Source of the DNA: Seminavis robusta | Taxonomy: Eukaryota > Bacillariophyta > Bacillariophyceae > Naviculales > Naviculaceae | Reading direction: 5' to 3' | Length of the DNA stretch: 32,475 nucleotides | Assembly: GCA_903772945.1 (NCBI GenBank) | Contig: CAICTM010001284.1 | Span: 1 to 32,475 of the forward strand | Shown: piece after piece, positions 9,793-20,711 of the stretch | How the letters are laid out: the number at the start of each line of letters is the position of its first letter | Position numbering within the stretch: the stretch's first letter is position 1 | Notes under the pieces: generated by a model | The model's input: the letters and a program-made list of their open reading frames with translations, nothing else | Told to the model about the DNA's origin: nothing | The model's database searches: none | Position numbers and translations under genes: made by a program

Positions 9793-10156
9793 TAAATATG
9801 AAACAGCTCTGTAATTCTAAGGTAACATATTGAACCAATATTGCACTGTTTCATTTTACTGAAGTCGTCTTTAGCTAGACAACACAATCAACGTCTACAT
9901 ATCACCAATTCTACAACTCTATGATTACAGGTTTCAATTTCTATCCGAAGACACTACTACCAACAATTTGAACATTGCCGTAAGGATGGGTTGTGTTTTT
10001 TTAATGCACTACAGTTCCTCATTCTATCCAACTGTGATCTATCTTTCTGTGGCATCTTGTTCCTTGTCGTCACTAGCCTAGCTAGCAAGAAGAGCAGTAC
10101 GGGGCCCTGCCTGTAAATCAATCGCATTGGAGATCGTAAGCTACTAGCTTTGCTTG
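9793..10156. other. Intergenic region between the LRR pseudogene and the intact LRR gene
   Basis: The two related genes end towards each other here. The stretch holds a CTAGCTAG palindrome (about 10079) and a short repeated phrase (ATTCTACAACTCT at about 9768 and 9906). No gene is seen. Confidence 0.6.
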
Positions 10157-12397
10157 CTAGCAAACACAGTCACACCCACAGAGTTTGTTGGAGCAGTCAA
10201 ATTCCATGTAGCAGTTGAATCTCGATGTGTCTCCTCCGGGACCATAGCCACAGGATGCATTCTGATGCATATGGCAAAACGCTTTTGGGATGGTACCTGA
10301 TAAGCCCGGACTGCCACTCAGGTTGAAGTAGCCAAGTGAAGTCATCAGGGCCAGCTCCGATGGAAGTGATCCGCTCAGTTGTGCCAAATTGGAGAGATCA
10401 AGCTCCTCCAGACCTCCAAGCAGTCCAACCTCTGATGGAATGACACCAACGAAATTGTTGCGTCCCAGATGCAGTGTACTTAGGGATCTTAGCATGCCAA
10501 GCCCAATGGGAAGAGAGCTAGCGAAGGCGTTCCCCTGCAAAGACAACCACTTGAGCGCTGTCATCATTCCAATCTCAGTAGAAACCTGTCCTGATAGATT
10601 GAAATTGCCTTTCAGGTTTAGTGACTCCAACAAAGTCAAAAGACAAATCTCGCTAGGCATCCTTCCAGATAGTGAATTGTGGTGTAGCCATAGCCTGGTC
10701 AAATTTGAGGATAGCTGTGCAAGTTCGCTTGGAACGACTCCGGATAGAGAATTCACGTTGAAATACAGTTTGTCAAGAGAATCCATCAAACCAATCTCAC
10801 TGGGGACTGAACCAGAAAGCAAATTGGCGGGAAGGAACATGGTCGTCAAAGCTGTCATCCTTCCCATGTCACTTGGCACATGGCCAGTTAACAGATTGGC
10901 ATAGAGGAAAAGGTCAATCAAGTTGGTCAGAAATCCCAACTCGGAGGGCACGTTTCCTGTCAAGCGGTTTGTGTTCAGGATAAGCTCTGTCAGACTTGTG
11001 AGCATGCCCAGTTCTGTCGGGATGGATCCTGTGAATGCATTCTCATTGAGCCATAGTGACGCCATGCTAGTCATCATGCCGAGCTCACTTGGGATGGAGC
11101 CTCCCTGTAGTGCTTGGTAAAAACCAATTTGTGTCATCTTGGACATCAACCCCAACTGGCTTGGAAGGGTTCCTTTGAAAGAGTTCCAGCTCAAATCTAG
11201 AACTTGCAACGTTTCCAATTGGAACATTGCCGATGGAAGCATATTGTCGAGTGGGGTCTCGATTTCATTTTCGACCAATACGATTTTTGACAGGGATGTC
11301 AGAAGTGCAATTTCCGGTGGAATAACTGGCGTTCGTCCCGCAAGTTGTAGATTTTGCAGGTACAACGAGACAAACTCCCCACTCTCACTGCAAGGATCAA
11401 CTTGTATGGAAGCATCCACTTCTCCATATTCTCCTTCCAAGAAGAATCCAAATCCATTGGAGAACCACATACACTCCTCCTTTGTGTCGTCCATCCATCG
11501 CTCACGGATTAATGGATACCACCGTTCTCCTTCAAAGGAATAGTAGAATGTGGCCAGAGCAAACAGCTGCAGCTTCCTCCAGTGGGGCAAATTTGTCAAG
11601 TTTTGGTGGTTGGATAACCAATCCCACGCTTTGTACTGAGGAGTGCTGTAATTGTTCATCTTCTGGAGCGTTTCTTCCGGTAAATCCAATTTTATCCAAT
11701 CCATGGAATTAGTGGGAGAACTGGAAGGTGCTTTGGAAGGAGCAGTGGAAAGAATCGCGGGCTCCTTTGTTGCCAAAATGATGATTTGTTGTTGTTTGCT
11801 TTTGTTCATGTACGCCTTGTCAACACAGAGAGATGTGGCCAAGATGAACAACGAAAACGCAATGATCATATATCCAGCTCGCCGGCATTCCTTTTCTTTT
11901 TGTTGTTTGTGTGCCTGTTTCAACAACTCGGAATCATCCACTTGGTGGGCTCGTGCCATCGTGACGGATTCCTCGTCTTTCACCATTCTGGCTTCCACAA
12001 GATCCTCTTCGACTTGGCCTTGCACACATATCTCGGCTTCTTCTTGTTCTGCGGGTTGGGCTTCTGAGCCACAGATTGGTGGCAGATAAATCTCCTCTTC
12101 TTCGAATTGGTCCTGGCCGACATGCCAGTCTACTGCTCCTTGATTCTCTTGGCGGCGCCTCCCTTTTGGTTGATTCTTTCTCAGACCCCGAAATCCAACC
12201 ATCCCTGAGTTTAGCCGCGCATTTCCAGTAATAGCCTGCTGGGATTCACAATAAGCAAGCCTATTATTGTTGCGTCGCGACCCGTTCTTGCCCAACCCAC
12301 GAAGACCTACATTGTTAGATCGAGGGGCAGCAGACAAGTCAGAAGAGTTATCCACGTCAACTGTAGGAGATCCTTTCAACCCTCTCTTCTTCTTCAT
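10157..12397 (-). CDS. LRR single-pass membrane protein, diatom receptor-like type
   Basis: A 746-aa protein in one open frame. Residues 1-174 are a hydrophilic, presumably cytoplasmic tail with basic and acidic patches. A hydrophobic segment at about 175-192 (GYMIIAFSLFILATSLCV) is the only clear membrane span, giving a type II orientation. Residues about 255-320 form the conserved pre-LRR block (WLSNHQN, LPHWRKLQLF, RWMDDTKEECMWFSNGF). About 14 leucine-rich repeats (345-705; LxxLxLxxNxLTGxxPSELG) follow, and the C-terminus is rich in Cys. There is no kinase domain. Such proteins are numerous in diatoms; a sensing or adhesion role is inferred only. The start codon is kept because it precedes a typical tail, but it lies about 5 bp from the inverted repeat of the adjoining transposon, so its 5' leader is probably transposon-derived. 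A relative is the pseudogene at 1707-9792. Confidence 0.9.
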   Translation of the reverse strand: MKKKRGLKGSPTVDVDNSSDLSAAPRSNNVGLRGLGKNGSRRNNNRLAYCESQQAITGNARLNSGMVGFRGLRKNQPKGRRRQENQGAVDWHVGQDQFEEEEIYLPPICGSEAQPAEQEEAEICVQGQVEEDLVEARMVKDEESVTMARAHQVDDSELLKQAHKQQKEKECRRAGYMIIAFSLFILATSLCVDKAYMNKSKQQQIIILATKEPAILSTAPSKAPSSSPTNSMDWIKLDLPEETLQKMNNYSTPQYKAWDWLSNHQNLTNLPHWRKLQLFALATFYYSFEGERWYPLIRERWMDDTKEECMWFSNGFGFFLEGEYGEVDASIQVDPCSESGEFVSLYLQNLQLAGRTPVIPPEIALLTSLSKIVLVENEIETPLDNMLPSAMFQLETLQVLDLSWNSFKGTLPSQLGLMSKMTQIGFYQALQGGSIPSELGMMTSMASLWLNENAFTGSIPTELGMLTSLTELILNTNRLTGNVPSELGFLTNLIDLFLYANLLTGHVPSDMGRMTALTTMFLPANLLSGSVPSEIGLMDSLDKLYFNVNSLSGVVPSELAQLSSNLTRLWLHHNSLSGRMPSEICLLTLLESLNLKGNFNLSGQVSTEIGMMTALKWLSLQGNAFASSLPIGLGMLRSLSTLHLGRNNFVGVIPSEVGLLGGLEELDLSNLAQLSGSLPSELALMTSLGYFNLSGSPGLSGTIPKAFCHMHQNASCGYGPGGDTSRFNCYMEFDCSNKLCGCDCVC

Positions 12398-12430
12398 ACT
12401 AGCTATCGTTTAGTCTTGGCTGACTCGTGA

Positions 12431-12630
12431 ATCCACTGCCCGGCAGTAAATCTAGCTTTGCCGACTTCATATCTCAATAAGAGAGCACCAACGCTTGACA
12501 GCCTGCCTTTGAACCTTCCAGCACGTCTTTTTGGCTATACAGACGTGTGGTTTATTGACTTTGTCTTCATGTCTGTAGGTAGGTAAGGCGCTACTTCGTC
12601 TAAGTAGTCGTCGACTGCCGGGCAGTGGAT
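12431..12630. repeat. Subterminal inverted repeat pair in the transposon 5' region
   Basis: The 17-bp segment 12431-12447 and its exact complement at 12614-12630 contain a nearly self-complementary core. They lie between the left inverted repeat and the transposase start, where transposase-binding or promoter elements would be expected. The whole stretch 12398-12754 contains no gene and separates two divergent start codons. Confidence 0.7.
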
Positions 12631-12754
12631 CTGGGCGCGTAGAGCCTGGTAGGCGATCAACGCGGGCTTCCGGAACAGATCGACGGATCTTTATTCGTCC
12701 ATTGCAATGCGACTGATGCACTCACAATGACAGGAAATTCAACACAATCCCACC

Positions 12755-15700
12755 ATGAGCGACACCTCTGACAGCACCGATGAGGAGTCCTGCGGCCCTC
12801 CCATGCCCTCTCTTAGAGGCAATGGCCCGCCTACCGCTGTTGTTGGCAACTTCATGTCTCCTGGATCGCATACTTCTGACCTAACAAGTTCGACAAGAAG
12901 TCGACAAAATCGTGGACGTGAAAATGTCACTCCACTCCAAACATTGGCATCAGCGGCATCAAGAAGACAGGTAACTACACCACTTCGCAATATCACCAAC
13001 AACGCCACGAGAACGAGGCAGTCAAGGACTATGAATGAACAAGAGCAACAAGTTGATCCTCCGGTGCGATTGACCGCAGAAGAAGAGGAGGAAGCTTTTG
13101 ATTTAGATTGCCGAGCGAAGGCAACAAATGACGACTCTGATGATGAAGGCGAGCTAGCAAAGGACGCTATGAGGGAGTTAACAGAAGATGAGCTGAGTCC
13201 TCCTGGATTCTTGGATGAAGAGCTGGCTTGTATTGCGTCTTCCATCCAGTGGCGACCAGGACGCACTACGGATCCTGTTGGCAAACGAGACATCATTATC
13301 CCTGGTGCACACCCGGAATGGAGGCCACCAGGTGCCCCAGTTGACTGGGAACCTACTCCTAAGGCATCTTATGAGCCGGCGTTTGTTGATGTTGACAATC
13401 CTGGCAACTGGAGCGAGTTTACTTTCAGGCCCAAGTTTGAAAGCAAAGGCAAGGGTAGAGCACGGAAAAGAACCTACATGTACCATTCATTGCCAACGGG
13501 AGCGACTCCTGTTCCCCTCAACCACCAAAACAAGCGTGTCTGTGGAGGATGGGAATTTTTCTATGATGGTTGGGAGAAAAGTCTGCCCACATATCGCTCC
13601 GGAGCAACCAAGAACAACCTGTTCCCTGATTCTCGAAAGGGATCTCTCAGTGGTGAGACGCTGGCCCATCTCGGCCTATCAAAAGAGAGGATGCTGGAAG
13701 AAGATAATGCTCCCGATGCCCTTTTCTTTCACCAGTTGATTCTTCCAATGTGCGATACTTCCATGAACGAAAATGATCCACGCTTGTCATTCTACAAACC
13801 GGTAGCTGTCAACAGCAACACCTACGCTATCACTGAGCTTGATCTTGGGTACGGATACTTCCACAACTTCCGACCAGTGTCCATTCAAGAGTTTGTTCGA
13901 TGGGATGGATCTGTCATCCAAGATGGAGTTTTGGGTGGAAGTGATGGTGCCATCCTCCGCCGCTTTGAGAAGAGGCCAGATAATTGCCAGTATTGTCCTC
14001 TCGTCAACAGTGCCTTTGGAAAAACACGCTGGCTGTTGATCAAGCGCATCTACAAGCTTTGCAACAACCTTACAGTGGCAAAGAAAGGTCAGCCCGGATA
14101 TGACCCTTGTTACAAGTATGATTACATCTACAAGACTATCTGCCACAATGTCAACGCCATCACCAAGTTCGCAGGTCTTGATCTTTGTGGAGATGAGACT
14201 TCTTGGCCACATCAAGGCTACGGAGAAGCTGGCGCTGGCAATCTGGGCAATGTTATTGGAAAACCTGGCATCTCCCGTGGAGGACAAACTGTCTTGTGTG
14301 TTGATGTCGACCGAATTCGTCCAAGAGCATACGTCCATCGACACAAGGTCCACACATTCCCCTTCTCGCTGAAGGGGCCAAGTGAGCTCCGGATGATCTA
14401 CGAACGGCTTAAGCCCATGATCGATGGTATCCTCGAAAACGCCAACGTGGAAGATCGCAAGTCTATTATCTTTCGACAACAGCCCCACATGACATGGGAT
14501 AACTACTTCAGTGGCGATTGTATCATGGAATATGCTGCGGAAGAGGGCTTTGGTCTCACCATGACTTGCAGAAGGGATCGACTACCAAAAGCGGTGGCAG
14601 CCAAGTACTGGTGCAAGGAGAAAACCGATGGCAGTGTGCGTCCGCGAGCGGCAAGATATGAAAAGCCCATCTTCGCTGTCAAGAAGCATGGCAATTCCTT
14701 GTTGCAGATGACATCATTCCAGTCCACATCATCCTGCAATATTGCCTCGGTTAACGCACACAACTCCATGAGTCTCTATGTGTCTAACAAGGAGCGTGGA
14801 AGGGGCAGCAACAAATACCGTTGGTACATTGAGATGAACGAAGCGCGGCAACTCTATCTCAAATCCTACAATGGCGTGGATAAGCTGGATCATTTGATTC
14901 AAAACTGTAACATGGGCTACCGGTAAGTCAATTTGAATCGCTCTTGCTATTATTTTCGATGTTCTAACTATTTGAATTTGTTATCTCAAATTTCTATTAT
15001 TTCCTCAGCTCCTGGAAGTACTGGCACTCACCGATGCTCCACGCTAAGGCCATGGCTGTTGTTGTTGCGTATGACATCTATCTTGAAGCCTGCGAGGGTA
15101 AGCTCCAGGGCTTGGCTGATTGTCGTCTTAACAAACCTGTTTCCTTCTACCGCTTCCGAGAGAAATTGGCGAAGCAAATGTTGGAATACGCCCCTCGCCA
15201 TTGCCGTTATCTTGGAGATGAAAAGATGCGCGATACCACCTCCACACCGAAAGCCAAAAGGAAGCGCTCAAGATCTCCTCAACGCAACAATAATCGACCT
15301 GCGGACGATGAGTTAACCACAGCCTCTGGTGTCAGTTTGGATACTTTTTCAAGCAACAACCACGGCGACCGACTCTGCGGATTCATTACTCCTCTCCTCG
15401 AGCATTATGAATCATGCAACACCATGGCCAACAAGAAGAAGTTGAATTGCGTCTTCTGTGGCAAGCCTGCATACCAGTATTGCGAGCTTTGTGGAAAGGC
15501 AGTGCACAAGCATCCGCAGGAGAAGATTGGCAATGGCAGAACCTCCTGTTTCCTCCATTATCACAACACCGCGGCAATGGGATTGGCTCGTGACGATTGG
15601 AAGATCACCGGCAAGAGGCTCAAAGATTGGAGTTATCCAACTGCAACAGAATTCGAGGACAATGAGCAACAGATGAAGCGGCTCTTGGATGAGATTGGTT

Positions 15701-15795
15701 CTCGATCCAGCAGCAACAATAGTGGCACCAATAGTGGTGGTAGCAGCAACAACAGCCATGGTTCGGATACTCAACAAGCCACCCCCCAACATTAA
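12755..15795 (+). CDS. piggyBac-type transposase (PGBD/DDE_Tnp_1_7) with C-terminal Cys/His domain
   Basis: Two exons (12755-14922 and 15009-15795) flank an 86-bp intron (GTAAGT...CTCAG, 14923-15008) and give 984 aa. Splicing joins NCNMGY-R to SWKYWHSPMLHAKAMAVVVA and preserves the conserved core. The N-terminal 165 residues are acidic and low in complexity. Candidate catalytic acids are D480 in LDLCGDETSW, D582 in TWDNYFSGD and D709 in NGVDKLDHL, corresponding to the DDD triad of piggyBac (compare DNWYTS and GGVDTLDQ). After a basic KAKRKRSRSPQR stretch (probable nuclear signal) comes a Cys/His cluster (CVFCGK, YCELCGKAVH, CFLHYHN) like the zinc-binding end domain of piggyBac that contacts the inverted repeats. 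The tail is rich in Ser, Asn and Gly. The start ATG is the first in frame. The protein would cut and paste its own element. Confidence 0.9.
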
Positions 15796-16005
15796 CAACG
15801 GCAAAGATTGGTATTCTCACTCCTCCGGAGTGGTTGGAATATGCGAACGCCACTGTTCAGGAGTGACACTCCTTAGTAGTGCATGCCACTATTTGGTTCT
15901 TCGTAGCATTCTAGTAGTAATTTCTATGTAGCATCAACAGTGAATTGAGGAGATGCCACTGCTGAGTAGTCGATTCTTTGAGCCCAGACTAAACGATAGT
16001 AGTAT

Positions 16006-17041
16006 CAACAACTCAGTCTTCGTTGACTATCCGGAGCCTTGCTTCGGCTGCATGTTCTGTCGCAGGTAGCTGCTTTTCGGTCTGGAAGATAGTTTTAGGC
16101 TGTACCAATACTATAGGATGTGGTAAATCAATCTAAAAGCACGACGATAATATTACCGCATCTACTGGAATCCAAAAAGCTGTCTTCCTGGGCTTGGAGA
16201 GGAAGGTGGTCGGAAACGCCGACGACCATTTTCTTAAAACCAGGTACGGTGAACCGTTATTCTGCAGCGATAGCGCATCCGAGCAAGCTTTGCCAAATCC
16301 GCTGAAGCAAGATGATGATCCATCCGATTCATACTAGATCATCCTCTTCCTTCTCCTGGCCGATACGGTAGCCGCTTATACTACTCTGGTGTATGCTGTG
16401 CCTCTCGGTGGCGATCTGCCGACTACTGTATGCTGCCCCTTTCACTGGTGGCCACAAACTGCACCATGTAAATTCTCTGGCACACACACACTTCCCTTCC
16501 ACATGAAATTCCTTCTTGGTGCCAATTTTGTGACAGATCGCTGAGGAAGGGCACCCATCGTATCACGGCCACGCTAAACAATCGTTGCCATGATGTTGTG
16601 GTTGGGTGAAGTGGTACGAATGCGGGCGGGTGATACCATACTGAAGAGCAACATGTGCATCATTTTTGCTCAGCGGGAGCGTGGACCTCTGCCGTTGCCA
16701 GGCGTTGTCACTTCCAGAGCCGTTGTTTCTCATGAAACGCATTTACTCGTGATACCGTATTGCTTGCTGGCCTTTGAGCTTGTCCGAACTTGTCGTTGGC
16801 GCAGATCTCGAGGAACGTAACAACAGCAGCAGCAACAACTCCACAACTCGCAACAACCAAAAGTTCCCAGAGCAAGAGCCACTATCGGCTTCCTACGGTA
16901 CGGCACTCTTCCAAATCTTGGGCCGACCGCCCTTAATAGCTAGAGAATACTTGTTGCCGCATACCAGTGTAGCCGGAGCCGACTACCTCACCCGCCAAAA
17001 ACAACACAAGCTGACTGAGGAAAAGGATCTTGTCGGCCAGA
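16006..17041. other. Intergenic region upstream of the ABC transporter
   Basis: No gene with a recognisable domain was found. A small hairpin (GTCGG/CCGAC) lies near 16206-16225 and a short (CA)n run near 16482. An open frame at about 16777-17041 (Asn/Ser-rich, then LIAREYLLPHTSVAGADYL) runs up to the ABC gene in a different frame. It might be an upstream exon or leader, but no convincing splice pair joins it. Confidence 0.5.
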
Positions 17042-18928
17042 ATGGAAACAATCATTCAAGTGCTTGCTTACATCAAGGCAATAGGGCTTATTGTAACGAA
17101 ATGGCTAGTTGGTGTTTTGATTGAGAAAATCATAGCCAAGTCAGCAGGAGGCGAGAATGGAGCATTCGACAGCTCGGGCTCAAAACTGCATGAGTTTGTG
17201 TTCTTGACTCATCTCAGCTTTGCTACAGTTGCCATACTTGCTGTTGTTGTGGGAGTAATTTTGGCAGTTGTCTCATCCGCCACATCATCCTTGGCACTCC
17301 TCCACAGTGCCAAAGTTGGACGAAAGTTACGAAAGCAGGTCTTGCACCAAGTAGTTGGGTGGGACAGTATGACCAGCGAAACCACAAGCAGCAACAAGGA
17401 CATTGGACAGACTGCCAATGAACTGATCCTCAAGGTCAACCTGATTGAGGACTACTTGGCCTACGAGGCGCCTCTGGTCCATTACAGCTTGACCGTGTTG
17501 GTACTCTCCTTGGCACTCACCTTTCTCTTCCTCTGGTATGGTGGAATCATTGCGGTGGTTATGGTCATCATTCCAGAGATTAGCACAAGAATCTTCAACA
17601 TATGGCGAGAAAAATGTGACCTTCTTGTGGAAGCGAATGCTGCCAAAGTGAATGCACGCCTCCTGGATGTGGTGAAAAACGGAGTGAGAATCAAGATCAT
17701 GGGCATGCAGAAGCACGAGGAAGATGCTCTGGATAAACTGCAAAAAGAGAGTGACGACCCACGCCAACAAGATGCATGGCTCAAGTTTTGGACGGACATT
17801 GTAACATTCAGTTGTACTTCTCTGGTGCCAGTGATCATTGCTTGTGTATCCCTGCCTTTTATTGATCGAGCCGCAGCCACAGACCCGGCCGCTGCAATGC
17901 ACACTGGCTTTGCCTTCCTCGCGGCAATCCTATTGCTCGATGAAGCTCACAAAAGCATCATTTACTTATCTTTGACTGCTGACAAGTCGGCCAGCGCTGC
18001 TCAAGCACAAGCTACCATCGACTCATTCCTTGGATTAACCGGCAATTCAAAGGAAAGGAGCACTGATGATGCTGGCAAAGACGATGGGACCTCAAGCACC
18101 GATGCATCTGACTCACTGGCTGTGGCTGAAGAGGGTGGACAGCAACCGAACGAAGACAATGAAGTCTTTGCCGATGAAGCAGGCTCAGGGACCGCAAACA
18201 CCAATGCAACTGACTCACTGGCTGTGGCTGAAGAAGGTGGACAGAAACAGAATGCAGAGGCTTCTGGCAAGGAAGATGCATGGAAAGTTGTATGCAAAGA
18301 AGGAATCGATCGGATCATTCTGGACAATGTTACTCTGGCTTATCCCCGTCGCCCAAAGCCTGTGTTTTCCAAACTAAACTCTTGGTTTAGTCAGGGCAAG
18401 ATTCATGCTCTTACTGGGGAGAGTGGCAAAGGAAAGTCTTCCCTGGTCAAGATCCTTGCAGGTCTGCATATGCCACAGCATGGCACCATGACCACATGGG
18501 AGGGAATGAAGGTTGCCTATGTGAGCCAGGATCAAAAGCTGTTCTGTCGGTCCATCCGCGAAAATGTATCCTATGGTACTCCCAAGGACACACTTTCTGG
18601 TGATGATGAGATCTGGGAAGCACTGGAATGGGCCAGCATCTTGGATTGGGTAGAGACATTACCGAATGGTCTCGATGAAGTGCTGACAGGTGGAGAAGAA
18701 GATGTGAGCGGTGGGCAGTTGCAGAGGCTACAGTTGGCACATCTGTATTGCACTTGCCAACATGTGGATTTAGTCTTGCTCGATGAAGTACTTTCTGCAT
18801 TGGATCCTCTGAAACGAGAGCTCTTGATTGACCGTCTTGACGATTTTCTTGGTGACAAAACAGCTGTCATCGTAACTCACCACACCGAAATGCTTCGTAT
18901 CTGTCATGCGGAGCTTTCACTTAAATGA
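17042..18928 (+). CDS. ABC half-transporter, ABCB-like (membrane domain plus ATPase)
   Basis: A 628-aa protein from the first ATG of the frame; a non-ATG start four codons earlier was not used. About five hydrophobic stretches occupy residues 1-300 (for example AILAVVVGVILAVVSSA and VLVLSLALTFLFLWYGG), somewhat short of the usual six. An acidic linker (about 345-415) contains a duplicated DSLAVAEEGGQ segment. The ATPase has Walker A GESGKGKSS (459-467), Q-loop VSQDQKLF, signature VSGGQ (555-559), Walker B LVLLDE with D581/E582, D-loop SALD and H-loop VIVTHH, so it should hydrolyse ATP. Half-transporters act as dimers; the substrate cannot be read from sequence. The short N-terminus may mean a missing upstream exon. 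The frame is otherwise intact and has no intron. Confidence 0.9.
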   Translation: METIIQVLAYIKAIGLIVTKWLVGVLIEKIIAKSAGGENGAFDSSGSKLHEFVFLTHLSFATVAILAVVVGVILAVVSSATSSLALLHSAKVGRKLRKQVLHQVVGWDSMTSETTSSNKDIGQTANELILKVNLIEDYLAYEAPLVHYSLTVLVLSLALTFLFLWYGGIIAVVMVIIPEISTRIFNIWREKCDLLVEANAAKVNARLLDVVKNGVRIKIMGMQKHEEDALDKLQKESDDPRQQDAWLKFWTDIVTFSCTSLVPVIIACVSLPFIDRAAATDPAAAMHTGFAFLAAILLLDEAHKSIIYLSLTADKSASAAQAQATIDSFLGLTGNSKERSTDDAGKDDGTSSTDASDSLAVAEEGGQQPNEDNEVFADEAGSGTANTNATDSLAVAEEGGQKQNAEASGKEDAWKVVCKEGIDRIILDNVTLAYPRRPKPVFSKLNSWFSQGKIHALTGESGKGKSSLVKILAGLHMPQHGTMTTWEGMKVAYVSQDQKLFCRSIRENVSYGTPKDTLSGDDEIWEALEWASILDWVETLPNGLDEVLTGGEEDVSGGQLQRLQLAHLYCTCQHVDLVLLDEVLSALDPLKRELLIDRLDDFLGDKTAVIVTHHTEMLRICHAELSLK

Positions 18929-20711
18929 AAGGCTGCTATTCCAAGCAACCAGTGCCAAGAGAGAAGACAAAGGGAAAGCTACCGTCGCTCTGGCATCTGT
19001 ACTGTTGGCCAGCCATGGATGAGCTTCCACGACCTAGGTGATAAACAAGGAGAAGTTTGGACTCTGGCGACGATGGGTTTCAGAGGAGGAGGGCAGGATG
19101 CAAGAGCGCGAACCGAACAACCTACTAAGTAATTCATAGGAACGTGTTGCATTTTTACCTTAATACTATGCTTGGGTCTGTATCCTAGTTTGTTACATCT
19201 TGCAGTGACATTTCAACTTTACATCCACAGCTGCTAGCTGCTGAAAAGGACAACGGAGCAACCATACTTGTCCGGGCTGTATACCATGCTTGCTGGATCT
19301 CAGAGACAAGCTCTTGCAAACCTGCTATTCCGGTTGGCAGAGACAATTTTCATGGACAAAGCTCACAAGGCACTGGGTAACAACAATCTTTTGCACCACC
19401 AGACCTCCTTTTAACTCAACTAGCAGTTGGGTCGAGTCAAGCTTGTCAAGCATGGAACAAACAGATTCTTGATGTGCCTTGTGCACAATAATATGTTTGA
19501 AATGGCCACAATGGCCCCAAACTGTGCAAGCGGAACGAATGTTGCTGAAAGCGATTGGATGCTGAATGTAGACCCACGAGCCCCTCTACCGCCTCTGCTC
19601 AGAAACCACCACGTGTTGACAACGGCTAAGATGCCGTTCGCTCAGGGCTTGCAATGGTTTCTCTTTCTGCATTCGCTTCGCTTCGATTTGTTGTGTCGAA
19701 ACCGTTGCCGTTGCGACCAAGAATCCGGTAGTGTTGTCGCCCCCTAGCTAGTATGCGACAAGGTCAGACCCCCAGGAAGCTTGTGGCTGGAATCCACGTT
19801 GACTATTGTAGGCGATCCAGCCATTTCTGATGAGAGAGGTGGCAGAGATCAGCGCCAAAAGCAGAACAGACTTGATTTTGGGAGCATCTTCACGAGCTGC
19901 TTTCGACGAATTTGCATTATTTGCAGGGCTGGTCGTCAAGGAACCATTTCAGGCAGAACTGGCTGAATACGCTGCCTCTAACGGGGAGAGTGATGCGAGC
20001 TGGTAGCTAAAAAAATGGGCCGAGCTTAGTACGCTAGGGAACTATGCAACTTTGGATGATCGAATCAAGTGCGGTACTAGCTAGTAGGCAACAATCTTTG
20101 CTCTTGCCTTTCCACAAGTCCACAAGCTTACTGAATGTTTACCACATCCTCGCGAGTAACAAACGTTTCCAAACCCGACGGCACCGTACCGGTATGTCTG
20201 CGCTTGGGGGAACCCGATGAGGCCTGCATGCCTGCATGTATTGAATCGAATGATTCAATCAAAATAGTTCAAGTAATCCTTCGGAAGGTTGTCAAGTCCT
20301 TTCAATCTCCTGTCACAAGGTTTCTCAGCTTCCAACCTGCTTCAAGCAACATGTCGGTAGTATGGATCCCCACAACCCAGACAATAGAGCTCCTGCTTGA
20401 CGAGCTGGGCCAGGGTCTTATTGAGAGTGCAGTGAAGCTCTCGTTGCATGTAAGACGATCTAGGCCCAACAACCTCACAAGAATACCTAGATCTCAGGTG
20501 CTCTCAGACTACGGTACCTACTAGCTAGCTAGAAGAGTTTGGAAATCACACAACGAATTGAATCAGGAACTTGACTAGTGCTATTACGTTCAGCCTCTAC
20601 TAGTAACTGGCTATTAGCTGCTAAAGCACCAGCCAGAATGCCAGTCTCCCAAACGCCAATTTGGTACCAAGTGGATTGTTTTCTTTTGTTTGTGTGTGTA
20701 CAAAAGATAGT
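18929..20711. other. Intergenic region with small frames of uncertain status
   Basis: No recognisable gene. A 42-codon frame at 19286-19414 (start MLAGSQRQALANLLFRLAET) and a minus-strand frame at 19748 to about 19939 (APKIKSVLLLALISATSLI, one hydrophobic stretch, no ATG) read like real protein and may be gene remnants. CTAGCTAG occurs near 19744, 20082 and 20522. The 84-bp repeat copy at 20267-20350 lies here. Confidence 0.45.
20267..20350. repeat. 84-bp direct repeat, copy A
   Basis: This is identical over all 84 bases to 20750-20833 in the same orientation; the identity stops sharply at both ends. Copy A lies in intergenic DNA downstream of the RPS14 gene, copy B inside that gene. Confidence 0.95.

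Larger units (their letters stand above)
12403..15999 (+). mobile_element. piggyBac-like DNA transposon
   Basis: The left end 12403-12421 (CTATCGTTTAGTCTTGGCT) and the complement of the right end 15981-15999 (CTATCGTTTAGTCTGGGCT) match at 18 of 19 positions. Allowing one extra base on the left, the similarity continues outward to ATACTA (about 12396 and 16005). Subterminal repeats lie inside: 12431-12447 is the exact inverse of 12614-12630 (core ACTGCCCGGCAGT), and a related motif (TCGACT...GCAGTGG) recurs inverted near 15950-15975. The element encloses a complete piggyBac-type transposase. No TTAA borders either end, which is unusual for this family; a 3-bp TAG duplication (12400-12402, 16000-16002) is possible. 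The near-identical ends and open transposase suggest recent activity. Confidence 0.8.

Noticed and set aside
12755..14926. Transposase ending at the TAA at 14924-14926
   Set aside because: That TAA is part of the GTAAGT splice donor. Removing an 86-bp intron restores the conserved continuation of the piggyBac core.
16774..17124. Upstream frame as the N-terminus of the ABC transporter
   Set aside because: It is in another frame and no clear donor/acceptor pair joins the two.
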